NCBI GenBank assembly: GCA_030410095.1
Contig: JAUFRC010000001.1
Coordinates: 1,252,501-1,316,500 of the forward strand
Source: Paracoccus cavernae
Lineage (GTDB): Bacteria; Pseudomonadota; Alphaproteobacteria; Rhodobacterales; Rhodobacteraceae
DNA length: 64,000 bases
Direction of reading: 5' to 3'
The notes beneath the pieces were generated by a model, which was not told the DNA's origin, made no database searches, and worked only from the letters and a program-made list of their open reading frames with translations. Below, piece after piece: positions 22,287 to 30,616 of this stretch (position 1 is its first letter; each line of letters starts with the position of its first letter). The position numbers and the translations under genes are program-made.

Positions 22287-22750
22287 ATGGAAAACCAATT
22301 TCAACAGACCAATACGAACGAAATAGAACTACTGGCATTTCGCTTGGGCGAGCAAGAATATTGCCTAGACATCATGTCGGTCCGAGAAATTCGCGGTTGG
22401 TCAAAAGCCACGCCCATCCCTTTCTCCCCCTCGTCAATGGCGTAATCAACCTAAGGGGAACAGTGCTGCCCGTTCTTGACCTCGCTGTACGCTTAGGCAT
22501 GCCTCCAGCACAACGCAGCGAGCTGAACGTCATCATTGTCGTAGACATCAACGGACACACCGCGGGGCTTCTGGTCGATGCCGTCTCCGACATCATTTCG
22601 GTCACCCCTTCCGACCTCCAACCGGCCCCTGAAATCAATTCGGAAGATGCATCAAGCTGCATCAAAGCCCTGACAATAATTGAAAATAGGCTCATTCGCG
22701 TGTTGGAGCTATCACTAGTCATGCCCTCCATCTCGACGGATGCGGCATGA
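22287..22750 (+). CDS. cheW: Chemotaxis coupling protein CheW, frameshifted
   Basis: CheW links receptors to CheA. Motifs are AFRLGEQEYCLDIMSVREIR at the start and GVINLRGTVLPVLDLAVRLG in the core, then VVDINGHTAGLLVDAVSDII. The frame breaks near 22431, where comparison with the usual CheW pattern suggests four bases (or one) are missing, unlike the common single-base losses. Its TGA overlaps the cheR ATG. Confidence 0.92.
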
Positions 22751-23578
22751 CCAGCTTGCATCGAATTTCGGCCAGCTTAAACACCAATGAAGATGAAATA
22801 TACGTAAAGATCTCGAATATCCTTCATGACCTTTCAGGGATTAATCTTGGGCCGGAAAAAATAAACCTCATGAGGGCCAGGCTAATTAAGCGCATGCGCG
22901 AAACTGGTGTACAAAATATTGCCGACTACCTCGACCTCCTGAACAGTCCGTCAGCGCACGAAGAATTCCCTCATCTCATATCAGCCCTAACGACCAACTA
23001 TACGAACTTCTTCCGAGAGCCACATCACTTCAAAGTCCTAATAGAGACAGTCCTGCCAGCTCTCGAAGCAAGAGGTGCTCGAACAATCAACATTTGGTCC
23101 GCGGGCTGCTCTAGCGGACAAGAACCTGTTTCAATTGCAATCACTCTGGCAGATCGCCTCGGCACAGCGTTTCATAGAGTGAGAATACTGGGCACGGACA
23201 TAGACAGAGAAATACTAACAAAAGCATCAAGTTTCAGCTATCAGGAGCAGGAAGTCTCGGGGATTCCACGATCTTCGCTGATAAAATACTTCAGGGTCAA
23301 ACAACAAATACCAACTAGAATCTCACATCAGTGAAGCGATAAATTATCGCGAACTCAACCTCACCTCCGCCTGGACGATGCAGAAAAAACATGATGTGAT
23401 TTTTTGCCGAAATGTGGTAATTTACTTCAAGCAAAGATGTCAAATTTCTGTTTGGGAAAAAATCATAGACAACCTCTCATCAGGAGGCTTCCTTTTGATC
23501 GGTCACTCCGAGCGAATACCTGACGAACTTAGATCATCAGTCGAACAATTCGGCCCCAATTCGTATCGAAAACATTAA
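22747..23578 (+). CDS. cheR: Chemoreceptor methyltransferase CheR, frameshifted
   Basis: CheR methylates receptor glutamates using S-adenosylmethionine. It shows the N-terminal helical domain (INLMRARLIKRMRETGV), the Thr-rich linker TTNYTNFFREPHHF, the SAM site NIWSAGCSSGQEPVSIAI, the acidic ILGTDIDREILTKA and the late motif DVIFCRNVVIYF. A shift near 23320 joins the two parts. Codon use is AT-rich compared with flanking core genes. No cheB follows. Confidence 0.9.
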
Positions 23579-23592
23579 AACGGATTAACCCG

Positions 23593-23981
23593 ATGAGCAT
23601 CAAAGAGAAGATACACATTCTAGTAGTAGACGATATGTCGACAAGTCGAGGTTTGATAATCCAAGCACTGGAAGAAATAGGTATAAAAAACATTCACCAC
23701 GCTGCCGACGCAAGTCAAGCCCTAGCAGTTATTTCGAAAACAAAATCCACATCATTCTCTCTGATTACAACATGCCTCACATCACCGGAATACAGCTCCT
23801 TAACGCAATCCGCAGCAACCCGTCAACCAAATCAACTGGATTCATACTCATTACAGGCCGTGCAGACAAGACAATCATTGACACAGGAAAATCACTAGGC
23901 ATGAATAATTTCATCAAGAAGCCATTCACCACAAGCGAACTAAAACTTTGCCTTGAGAGTGTCACTGGAAGTCTTAACTGA
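23593..23981 (+). CDS. Second CheY-like receiver protein, frameshifted
   Basis: A stand-alone receiver of about 129 residues: VVDDMS with the acidic pair, the phospho-acceptor Asp in ILSDYNMPHITG, ITGRAD in place of the usual Thr/Ser motif, and KKPF with the conserved Lys. A shift near 23745 in an A-rich stretch joins the two frames. It takes the place where cheB is found in many operons. Confidence 0.8.
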
Positions 23982-23982
23982 C

Positions 23983-24357
23983 ATGAATGAAAGCTCTGCC
24001 TCACTGAGATCATTCCTGAAGGCACTAAGTGCCGAGATGGAGATATGCATCTCCACTTGCGCCATCATAGAGAATGCATGGTGTAAGATCTCCGAAAACT
24101 TGGCTCTTCCCTCTCCACGAGGAATGCACAATCAGCCGCTTGAAATCCCCCCGCACATCATCGATATGCAACACGTCGATATGCTTACACAGCATTTGCA
24201 TTTTATCTCCATCACAATTCCACATGAAATCCTAGAAAGGACACTTACCGAATCGGAAACTCAAGCCCTAATGGAATCTACAAATGCGATCAAAATCGCA
24301 CAAATGCGCGAGCGCATTCTAGATGCTTGCTTCCCTGGCAATGACGTGATCCGGTAA
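23983..24357 (+). CDS. Small helical chemotaxis-operon protein with a DxxxQ motif (CheT/CheZ-like candidate)
   Basis: A 124-residue, mostly helical, AT-rich gene one base past the cheY stop. The central helix reads MQHVDMLTQHLHF, giving D66-x3-Q70. The Asp/Gln pair four residues apart is the catalytic signature of CheZ-type CheY-P phosphatases, and of the CheT protein encoded at the end of the Sinorhizobium che operon. Size and operon position fit CheT better than CheZ. This is inference from one motif and context; I cannot confirm homology. Confidence 0.55.
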   Translation: MNESSASLRSFLKALSAEMEICISTCAIIENAWCKISENLALPSPRGMHNQPLEIPPHIIDMQHVDMLTQHLHFISITIPHEILERTLTESETQALMESTNAIKIAQMRERILDACFPGNDVIR

Positions 24358-24391
24358 TCATCCCCTTTTTAACGGGGTTCTCGCGTAGAAT

Positions 24392-24982
24392 TCATGCAGC
24401 CAGTTTTAGCTTTTGGGCTGGCGTCATGCCGCCAACGCCCATGTTGGGACGGTCATGATTATATGTCCATAGCCAGTTGGTGGCGACGTCCTGGACCTCC
24501 TGAATGCTATCAAAGATGTATAGGTCCAGCCACTCGTGCCGCACCGTGCGGTTATATCTCTCAACACAGGCGTTCTGCTGAGGCTTTCCGGGCTGGATAT
24601 GGTTCAGCGCAATTCCTTGTTTTTCGGCCTAAATCATCAAGGTGGAACTGATATATTCCAGCCCGTTGTCGGCGTGTATCGACTGCGGCTTACCCTCCAT
24701 TCGATGATCTGGTTGAGGGCGCGAACGACACGCTCTGCGGGCAGCGAGAAGTCCACTTCAATGCCCAGTCCCTCGCGGTTGAAGTCGTCCAAGACATTCA
24801 GCAGACGGAATTGACGGCTATCGGCTATCCGATCTGCCATAAGTTCATCGACCAGGCGACATTTGGGGCGGTCGGCACCGCAAGCTCCTCGGGCTTGTCG
24901 CGCTTAATACGGCGCCGGGGCTTGATCCTCAGGTTCAGTTCCAGCTCGCAATAGATCCGACGAACGCGTTTATAGTTCCATG
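24392..24982 (-). mobile_element. IS3-family transposase OrfB, 5'-truncated and degenerate
   Basis: Reverse-strand translation gives [70 protein letters not shown] and a C-terminus at GGMTPAQKLKLAA. These are the DDE integrase blocks of IS3-type OrfB. The N-terminal portion and OrfA are missing, a base is lost near 24840, and a stop interrupts the frame near 24630. It abuts the tail-fibre remnant at about 24980 without visible terminal repeats, so it is a relic. Confidence 0.8.
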
Positions 24983-25577
24983 GATGTTCGCTGCGACGCG
25001 ATAGATACCGGTATCGCTGTCGTCATAGAACGACCATGACGGAGCCGCGGCAGCGCCTGTGCTCGCCTGAGACTGGGCAGCGATGAATCGCAACACTCCG
25101 CCCGCATTAGTGCCCGACGTTCCGCCAAGCGAGTAGATCCGCGTGTCATAGTCGGTGCTCGTGTCGACCCATTGCTGTGGAAGTCGATCAGCGATAAACC
25201 CTCGGCAGACCGGGCGGCGACCTCCACCCTCGTGATATGGATGCTGTCAACCTCGAGGCCAGAGCCTTTGAACGTCGCGACGTTACTACCGCCCGCCGAG
25301 ACCCCACTTCATCCGCCCCAGCACGATAGAAGCCCGTATCGGGGTCGTTGCTGGACGAAAACGCAGGCGTCAACATGGTTCCGGCCGGCGCCTTGACGTT
25401 GCCCGTGAAGGGCTGCGTTTGGTTCACGATGGCGTTCATTCCGGCAACCATGCCGTCCATTTCGGCATCCATGCGGGTGGCGTCGATCGTGATGTCGTTG
25501 TCGCGGTCGATGACCCATTTCTCGCATTTCAGAGTCTGTTTCTGATGCAGAGTTTGACGAAGAAATTGTTGCCCATT
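24983..25577 (-). pseudogene. Phage tail-fibre-like fragment
   Basis: In shifting frames the minus strand encodes MGNNFFVK, WVIDRDNDITIDATRMDAEM, AFSSSNDPDTGFYRAGADEV, then a similar FYDDSDTGIYRVAAN. The repeated D(T/P)DTG(F/I)YR unit is typical of phage tail-fibre or tailspike stems. The 3' end is cut by the IS3 relic and several frameshifts are present. It is probably left from an older prophage, since it lies outside the current attachment site. Confidence 0.6.
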
Positions 25578-25709
25578 TCTTCACCTCAGCCCTACATCGC
25601 CCATCTCTTGCGGAGATCGGCGCCTCAGAGGGCTCAATATTTGATCGCATTTCGCGAATGCTGCCTTAACCACTCTTCCCAGACACCTTCGCAGCGCTAA
25701 GTTGAGCGG

Positions 25710-26018
25710 ATGAGCAGATCAGCAGCCCTGTCGGACTACGTAATCGAGTGGCACGGAAAGCCGGTCCAAAATATCCGCAAGGGGTTTGCTCGCGCGGTCG
25801 CCAGTGCCGGACTTCGGGACGTGGGGATGCACACTTTGCGCCACACCGCCGCCGTCCACATGGTCGAGGGCGGAACCGTCATCGGCGAGGTCATCCAGTT
25901 TCTGGGCCATTCAAATCCGTCGATCACGTTTCGCGTCTATGCCCGCTACAGCCCGACACATCTGCGAAAGGCTGCGTCGATTCTCGATTTCTCGGCGGGT
26001 CCAGATAATTCGCGCTAG
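25710..26018 (+). pseudogene. Tyrosine recombinase (integrase) C-terminal fragment
   Basis: Only the last 100 residues of a catalytic domain remain: MHTLRHTAAVHMVEGGT supplies the H-x-x-R box, FLGHSNPSITFRVYARYSP the later His and the nucleophilic Tyr. The first catalytic Arg and the whole N-terminal half are absent. It ends 69 bases from the left attachment site, exactly where an older tRNA-Val-specific element would have kept its integrase. Not related closely in sequence to the intact integrase at 35954. Confidence 0.75.
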
Positions 26019-26087
26019 GTTCAACGAACTGTGGCGCTCTTCCTTACGATGACGTAGAATCAACCATAACGGATTGTTGTTTCAAAG

Positions 26088-26117
26088 AAAAACTGGTGGG
26101 CGGTGAGGGACTCGAAC
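26088..26117. repeat. Left attachment site (attL)
   Basis: Thirty bases identical to 37608-37637: five A, then CTGGTGGGCGGTGAGGGACT, then CGAAC. It is the 3' end of tRNA-Val (minus strand) including CCA, plus the downstream T run. The sequence diverges right after, at the T-arm loop. Confidence 0.95.
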
Positions 26118-26444
26118 TTCGAATTACTCACCTAAAATCAATAACTTACACGACATTTTGCAACGGTGTAACGGCCCTAAAAATGGCCTTTTTGCCACAC
26201 CCGAATTCGCTCTTTCTGCAATGCAGAAAGGCGAGGCAGTTGCCCGCCTCGCCCGTTCACAAAGTAAGTGCTTCGGCACCGCGCGACCGGAGATAAGGCC
26301 GCCGTGCCGTCTCGGGGTTAAGGGCTAAAGGCAACCCGCGCACTGTCCGAGTAATCGCAGCCGTTAGTCACCCGAAGCGTGTGACAGGGACGGCCAGCCC
26401 CTTGATTTAGTTATACGGCAGGAAAGCCACGTTCTCCGGTGGGA
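26118..26444. other. Non-coding left end of the element
   Basis: No convincing gene. It holds a short GGCC-ctaaaaat-GGCC stem followed by T (around 26173-26193), the palindrome at 26212-26230, and a GCGAGGC/GCCTCGC hairpin just after it that could end transcription of the minus-strand genes. Confidence 0.5.
26212..26230. repeat. 19-bp perfect palindrome
   Basis: CTTTCTGCA and TGCAGAAAG flank a single central A. It lies about 95 bases inside attL. It may be a protein-binding site or part of a terminator with the adjoining GCGAGGC/GCCTCGC hairpin. Confidence 0.5.
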
Positions 26445-26651
26445 TCAGGCCGTTTTCTTGAGAGCCAGCCAATGATCAAAGGTTTTGGGATCATTTACCC
26501 ACGCCTCTGCCTCGGCACGGTTCCCTTGCTCCAACGCAACGACAACGTGAGCCAGAGCGCCAATTGCAGAGCCGCGCGACACCTCACCGCTCGCACAAGC
26601 GTCGAAAATCTTACCCAGCAGAGTGTCGAGCTTTCCGTGATTGATAGCCAT
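26445..26651 (-). CDS. Hypothetical protein of the element
   Basis: A 68-residue acidic, probably helical protein (HGKLDTLLGKIFDACASGEV, GALAHVVVALEQGNRAEAEA). The start overlaps the upstream stop (TAATG), which supports it as a real gene. No family recognised. Such small proteins with an Ala-rich helix are common at prophage ends. Confidence 0.6.
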   Translation of the reverse strand: MAINHGKLDTLLGKIFDACASGEVSRGSAIGALAHVVVALEQGNRAEAEAWVNDPKTFDHWLALKKTA

Positions 26652-27205
26652 TATGCCGCCTCCACTTCACCAAGATCGCGCAGCAGCTTCTTTGCAGCTT
26701 CGAGCTTTTTGAGTTTTTTATCCAAGCCCTTCTCAAGCCATTCCCGATGCCGAACCGCGAGAATCTTTTCGGAAAGCGTCAAAGGCTCATGAGCGTGATA
26801 CCTCACAGACGTATAGAGCCGGAAAGGGCAATCCCGGCTGCCAGACCTGTCACCGATCAGCAGCAGCAGATGCTTTTTGTCCAGTTCCGGCCACGGGTCA
26901 TAGTCAGGGGCGATATCCTTGGCGATTTCGCGCATGACTTCATCCATGACAAGCGACATGGCGTCGGTGTCGTCCTGCCATGTTACGCCGAAGGCATTGG
27001 GGAAGTCAGAAGCCGAAATACATTTCAAAACGTCCTCAAGCGTCGCCTCCGGGGTCGGGCGGAAGCTGTCCGGGTCGTGGTAGGGTTCAAGCTTGTCGGC
27101 TTCATCCGCCGCAGCTGCCATTTGGTTGCGCGCATCCAAAATGCGCTGAATGCGCTGGCCCAAGGTTGCCCCAATCGGGGCGGTCGTGTTAACTTCATTC
27201 GTCAT
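26651..27205 (-). CDS. Hypothetical protein of the element
   Basis: 184 residues, intact, with GGAG upstream of the ATG at 27205. The C-terminal 35 residues are a Lys-rich coiled coil (EKGLDKKLKKLEAAKKLL). The centre has acidic segments and HLLLLIGDRSGSRDC. I recognise no family. It is coupled to the 68-residue gene downstream. Confidence 0.65.
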   Translation of the reverse strand: MTNEVNTTAPIGATLGQRIQRILDARNQMAAAADEADKLEPYHDPDSFRPTPEATLEDVLKCISASDFPNAFGVTWQDDTDAMSLVMDEVMREIAKDIAPDYDPWPELDKKHLLLLIGDRSGSRDCPFRLYTSVRYHAHEPLTLSEKILAVRHREWLEKGLDKKLKKLEAAKKLLRDLGEVEAA

Positions 27206-27303
27206 GGTAGGTAGCTCCTAAAGTATCCTGCTTGGCAATGGAGGCGGTGGTCGTGGAACATCAGCCGCCTTCATTACCTACTGAACGGTGCGCAGGTTGC
27301 CGT

Positions 27304-27816
27304 TCAGCCCGTCACCTTCCATTGCGGGAAGGTCCAGCGAACCTGCTTATCAAGCTGGTCCAGCATCTTGTTGAGGCGCGTGGCCTCTTTCAGCGCCGCC
27401 TTTTTCGTGGCCGGGTCCGACAGGTCGGAAGCCTCGATTTCGGCAAGGCGGGCTTTAATCTCGGTGCGCTTGTATTCCTTAATGTGCCATGCAAGGTCCG
27501 CCGTTGCGTCGAGTAGACAATCGACCACAAGCTCGGCCCGTCCAAGCGATCCGACCAGATCCGCAAAAAATGGTTCGTCGTTATCCTCAAGGATACCATT
27601 GAGGGCGAAAGCCTTGGGGCCGCGATCATCTTCGAAAGATGGAGCCTCAATACCGGCTGGCGCTAGCAGCTCATCCATTGCGGAGCCAGATTGCGCCATG
27701 AACTCAAAAAACGGTCTGCGAAACACACTTTTCGACACCTCAAGGTTTGCTTTCTCATCGCGCAACTTCACCCGTTCGCGATATTCCCGTTGCCGCTGCG
27801 CGGTAGATTTCGCCAT
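27304..27816 (-). CDS. Hypothetical protein of the element
   Basis: About 170 residues, intact. The basic N-terminal helix AKSTAQRQREYRERVKLRDE is a motif seen in small phage and plasmid proteins that may contact DNA. The middle is acidic (FEDDRGPKAFALNGILEDND) and the C-terminal half is a long amphipathic helix. A GTG six bases upstream (27822) is an alternative start. A regulatory or packaging role is possible but not shown. Confidence 0.6.
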   Translation of the reverse strand: MAKSTAQRQREYRERVKLRDEKANLEVSKSVFRRPFFEFMAQSGSAMDELLAPAGIEAPSFEDDRGPKAFALNGILEDNDEPFFADLVGSLGRAELVVDCLLDATADLAWHIKEYKRTEIKARLAEIEASDLSDPATKKAALKEATRLNKMLDQLDKQVRWTFPQWKVTG

Positions 27817-27836
27817 GCTCACACCATCGTCGTCAT

Positions 27837-27855
27837 CGTTACATCACCAGTAACG
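27837..27855. promoter_or_regulatory. Inverted repeat upstream of the 27304-27816 gene
   Basis: CGTTAC and GTAACG separated by seven bases, followed by ATAACG. Its GTTAC/ATAAC half-sites resemble those upstream of the gp6 operon (29115-29134) and the portal operon. Possibly an operator. Confidence 0.4.
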
Positions 27856-27914
27856 ATAACGCAAACGTTCCGCAACAAGAAAGCTCTCACACAGCCTGCG
27901 ACATTCCGCCACAC

Positions 27915-28334
27915 CTAGGCCACCAACACCAAGCCAACAGGCTCCTTGCACACCTCGGGCAGCACACCGGCCAAGGCCAGCGCCTCAGGCACCCACGCCA
28001 GCGCGGGCCTTTCCCATTCGTCAAAGGCAAAACCCTCGGCGGGTGGTGCATCCATCAGGGCCAGCAGCACCGCGCCCGCGATTTCCTGCGCCACGTCCGA
28101 GCCGTCATCAACGGCCCAAAGGTGCAGCATCATGCGCACCTCGGCCACCACCTGACCGCCAGAGGCACGGCCCAGCACGTCGACATTGCCAGCACCAAGC
28201 AGAATGGCGGGCATGGTCTCGGGACGGATCACTCCGGCACGGATACGTTCGGGTGCGACATGCGCGACAACGCCCGCTGTTGCGGCAAGCGCGTCACCGA
28301 CAGCTGTTTGGAGGGCAAGACTCGGCTCAATCAT
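27915..28334 (-). CDS. DUF3168-type tail completion/terminator protein
   Basis: 139 residues, intact. The pattern MIEPSLALQTAVGDAL, a central EVRMMLHLWAVDDGSDVAQE and a final strand GLVLVA fits DUF3168, the phage tail terminator family that caps HK97/lambda-type tails at the neck. It follows the gp10 and gp6-like genes in the standard neck order, with start and stop overlapping the gp10 gene by eight bases. Confidence 0.8.
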   Translation of the reverse strand: MIEPSLALQTAVGDALAATAGVVAHVAPERIRAGVIRPETMPAILLGAGNVDVLGRASGGQVVAEVRMMLHLWAVDDGSDVAQEIAGAVLLALMDAPPAEGFAFDEWERPALAWVPEALALAGVLPEVCKEPVGLVLVA

Positions 28335-28785
28335 TGGCGGCCTCGCGGAAGGCTTTGCGCAGGGCGCGGTTGATACGCTGTTGCGCTTTGCGCCTGTTCA
28401 ACCGCCATGCGGGGTTGAAGAACGGCCTTGCGGGCATTGCACCGGTGCTGGTGCCGTCCTTGTGCTGGCGCTCCACCGTGCCGCCTTCGACCAGATGCGC
28501 GTGGCGGGCCTTGGTATTGCCCGCCGTAATCAGCACCTCGAACGGCCGCGCCGTGCGCTGCCCGCCATCGGTGCTATGTGCGGGCGTTGTCTCGCCGGGG
28601 CCAGTGACGTGAATGCTTTCGATCAGACTGCCGGAGCGCCGCGACGCCTCGGCCAAGGTGCGGGCATCGGCTGCGACTTCCTCGCCGGATTTGACCAAGA
28701 CAGGCCGGATTGCCTCGGGCACTTTGTCGCGAAGTGCTTCCAGTTTACGGGTCAGGGCCTCCACGCCCTCCACCATTTTAGCCAT
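28327..28785 (-). CDS. HK97 gp10-family head closure/tail component
   Basis: 152 residues, intact. It begins with VEGVEALTRKLEALRDKVPE, contains SGSLIESI, HLVEGGTVERQ and PARPFFNPAW, and ends in a basic helix (RRKAQQRINRALRKAF). This is the HK97_gp10/putative tail component family. It overlaps both neighbours, supporting a neck operon of gp6-like, gp10-like and DUF3168 genes. Confidence 0.85.
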   Translation of the reverse strand: MAKMVEGVEALTRKLEALRDKVPEAIRPVLVKSGEEVAADARTLAEASRRSGSLIESIHVTGPGETTPAHSTDGGQRTARPFEVLITAGNTKARHAHLVEGGTVERQHKDGTSTGAMPARPFFNPAWRLNRRKAQQRINRALRKAFREAAND

Positions 28786-29116
28786 CGGTCGAAACCTCCG
28801 GCTCAGGAACGTAGCTGATAACCTGCCGTTTCAGGCCGGAAAGCAGATCATAAACGCCAAAGGGAAGCTGGTAAGCGCTGGAAAAGGTGACAGCCTCACG
28901 GGCTTCATACTGGTGCGCCACCAGCAAAAGCGCCGCCTGCATCATTAGAGCATTGTCGGCATCGAACGGAAGGCCGGTGAAGGCCGAAACCCAAGCCACG
29001 GCGACATTGCCGTAATGGTTCAGGATTTCGGTTTCATCCGTTCGTTCGTCGGCCTGAAAGTTCAGATGCGCCCGAACAAGGGCGATAGGAAGGACATGAT
29101 AACTCGCAACACTCAT
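28778..29116 (-). CDS. Phage head-tail connector (gp6-like)
   Basis: 112 residues, intact, all-helical with the pattern LVRAHLNFQADERTDETEIL and ALMMQAALLLVAHQYEARE ending in LPFGVYDLLSGLK. This matches the gp6-like/DNA-packaging connector family that sits on the portal. It starts the second structural operon of the element; its first codons contain AGTGTTGCGAGT, also found upstream of the portal gene. Confidence 0.8.
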   Translation of the reverse strand: MSVASYHVLPIALVRAHLNFQADERTDETEILNHYGNVAVAWVSAFTGLPFDADNALMMQAALLLVAHQYEAREAVTFSSAYQLPFGVYDLLSGLKRQVISYVPEPEVSTDG

Positions 29117-29140
29117 AACTGAATGTTACGTTATCACATC
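29102..29140 (-). promoter_or_regulatory. Duplicated upstream motif, copy at the gp6 operon
   Basis: On the minus strand a TGATGTGATAACGTAAC block precedes AGTGTTGCGAGT. The same arrangement (TGATATGTTATGTTATTAC then AGTGTTGCGAGT) lies upstream of the portal gene at 35883-35920. The 12-mer is identical. The AT-rich part contains ATAAC...GTTAT inverted half-sites. Likely a shared promoter/operator. Confidence 0.55.
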
Positions 29141-29305
29141 ATATTTCCAAGAAAAAGTTATATTCGCCCTGTCTCGCGCGTGCCTCCCCCGCCGGTTCCC
29201 GAAAAAGGGCGGAAGTTCAGGGATACCCCCGCTATTGCGTGAGAGCGGCTTCCGTGCTGATGTGGTTTCAAGGCTCCACCCAATCAACACCTAAGAGAAT
29301 TTCGC

Positions 29306-30616
29306 ATGATCAATAAAAGATTGCAAAAATACGCCGCCTATTCAAAATCATTCCGTGGCGCACCTGATGGTTGGCACAACATAAGATCATGCAATTTTCT
29401 TGTAGGTGAAAACAGCACCGGCAAATCAAGCTTTTTACAACTCCTCGAAATACTTGACTCCAGAGAACACCTAATCCTTATGGACATCACGGGGGTAGTT
29501 GACGGATTAGATTCACCAAATGACATTTGCTCCAGAATATCAAAAAGCCAAGAGGTTACGATTGGCTTTATGTTGAAAAGATCCGCTGGGCCAAAAGAGC
29601 CGAGCGACGGGCAAAACTTCGGCCGCATGGTCACATACCGCCTGAAGAAGGGCGAACTACTTATCGACAAAGTTACAATCCTCACGGGCAACCGAATATT
29701 AAGGATTAAAAAATCCAACGGAGACCTACCCCATCGCTTCGAGTCCTTCACTTATCTAGACAGCCTCACGCACACCGAAAATGCAATGAGACTAGAGAAA
29801 ATACACTTTTCCAGCTCTCGATTTAAAAGAACGTTTGACGATGATGAGCACGAATATCAAGATGGAAACATCTACTGGCTGAATGCACTGCGGGCTGCGA
29901 TTGCAAAAGGATCAGCCCGCAGGGAGGTGACTTCTTTCCGAACTCGCCTCCCCTCAACTGCCTGCAGTATGGCCCAATGAGAGCCAGGACGAGGCGACTT
30001 TATCATGGTGCAATGAGTAGGTTCTCCTCATCAGGTGAACATATCGCCTACGTTCTCAAAGACACCCTTGGAAACAACTCAAACCTAGATGACGCTATAA
30101 ATAAATTTGGCCGAGAGAGCGGTTTATTCGATTCTATATCGATATCGTCTGTCACCACAAAGGTTAAGGACAACCCATTCGCCCTTCAGATCGAAAAGGG
30201 CTCCGTGACCTATTACGTTGACGAACTCGGTTATGGAGTAGGGCAGATACTGCCGATCGTTGCCGATGTCGCATTTACGGGAGGAAATAATGGGTTCTCG
30301 ATTCAACAGCCAGAGCTACACCTTCACCCCGCGCTCAAGCCGCACTAGGGGATGTGTTTTTCGAGTCTTCATCGTTAGGCGCCACGTTGATCGTCGAAAC
30401 GCACAGCGATTTCATAATTGATCGGTTCAGAATGAAATTCAAAGGAAGCGACGGTGATAACAGGGCTCAAATCCTTTACTTTGACAAAACCGAGGAGGGC
30501 CGCAATATCGCAGTTGAGATCGAGCTGTTTAGAGATGGAAACATGAGCGAGGAGCCCGAAGGGTTTAGAAGCTTTTTCTAAACGAGAGCATCGATAAACT
30601 TGAGGCGCTACTTTGA
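29306..30616 (+). CDS. AAA (ABC-type/OLD-like) ATPase of a putative defence module, frameshifted
   Basis: Reconstruction gives about 437 residues. Walker A is FLVGENSTGKSSFLQLL (residues 32-48). Near the end are the Walker B-type IQQPELHLHP and the ETHSDFIIDRFR segment with the switch His. This is the ABC-like fold of SMC/OLD-type AAA_15/AAA_21 ATPases; no TOPRIM domain follows. Shifts near 29930, 30332 and 30577 are repaired by single bases; the last one restores FFLNESIDKLEALL and makes the stop overlap the next gene's TTG. Strand, AT content and position mark it as cargo. Confidence 0.75.

Noticed and set aside
24355..24385. CCCC-tttttaac-GGGG stem as terminator of the che operon
   Set aside because: The four-pair stem is weak and the T run is in the loop, not after the stem.
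26096..26296. 66-residue open frame starting in attL
   Set aside because: It begins inside the tRNA remnant, has no ribosome-binding site and no protein-like composition.
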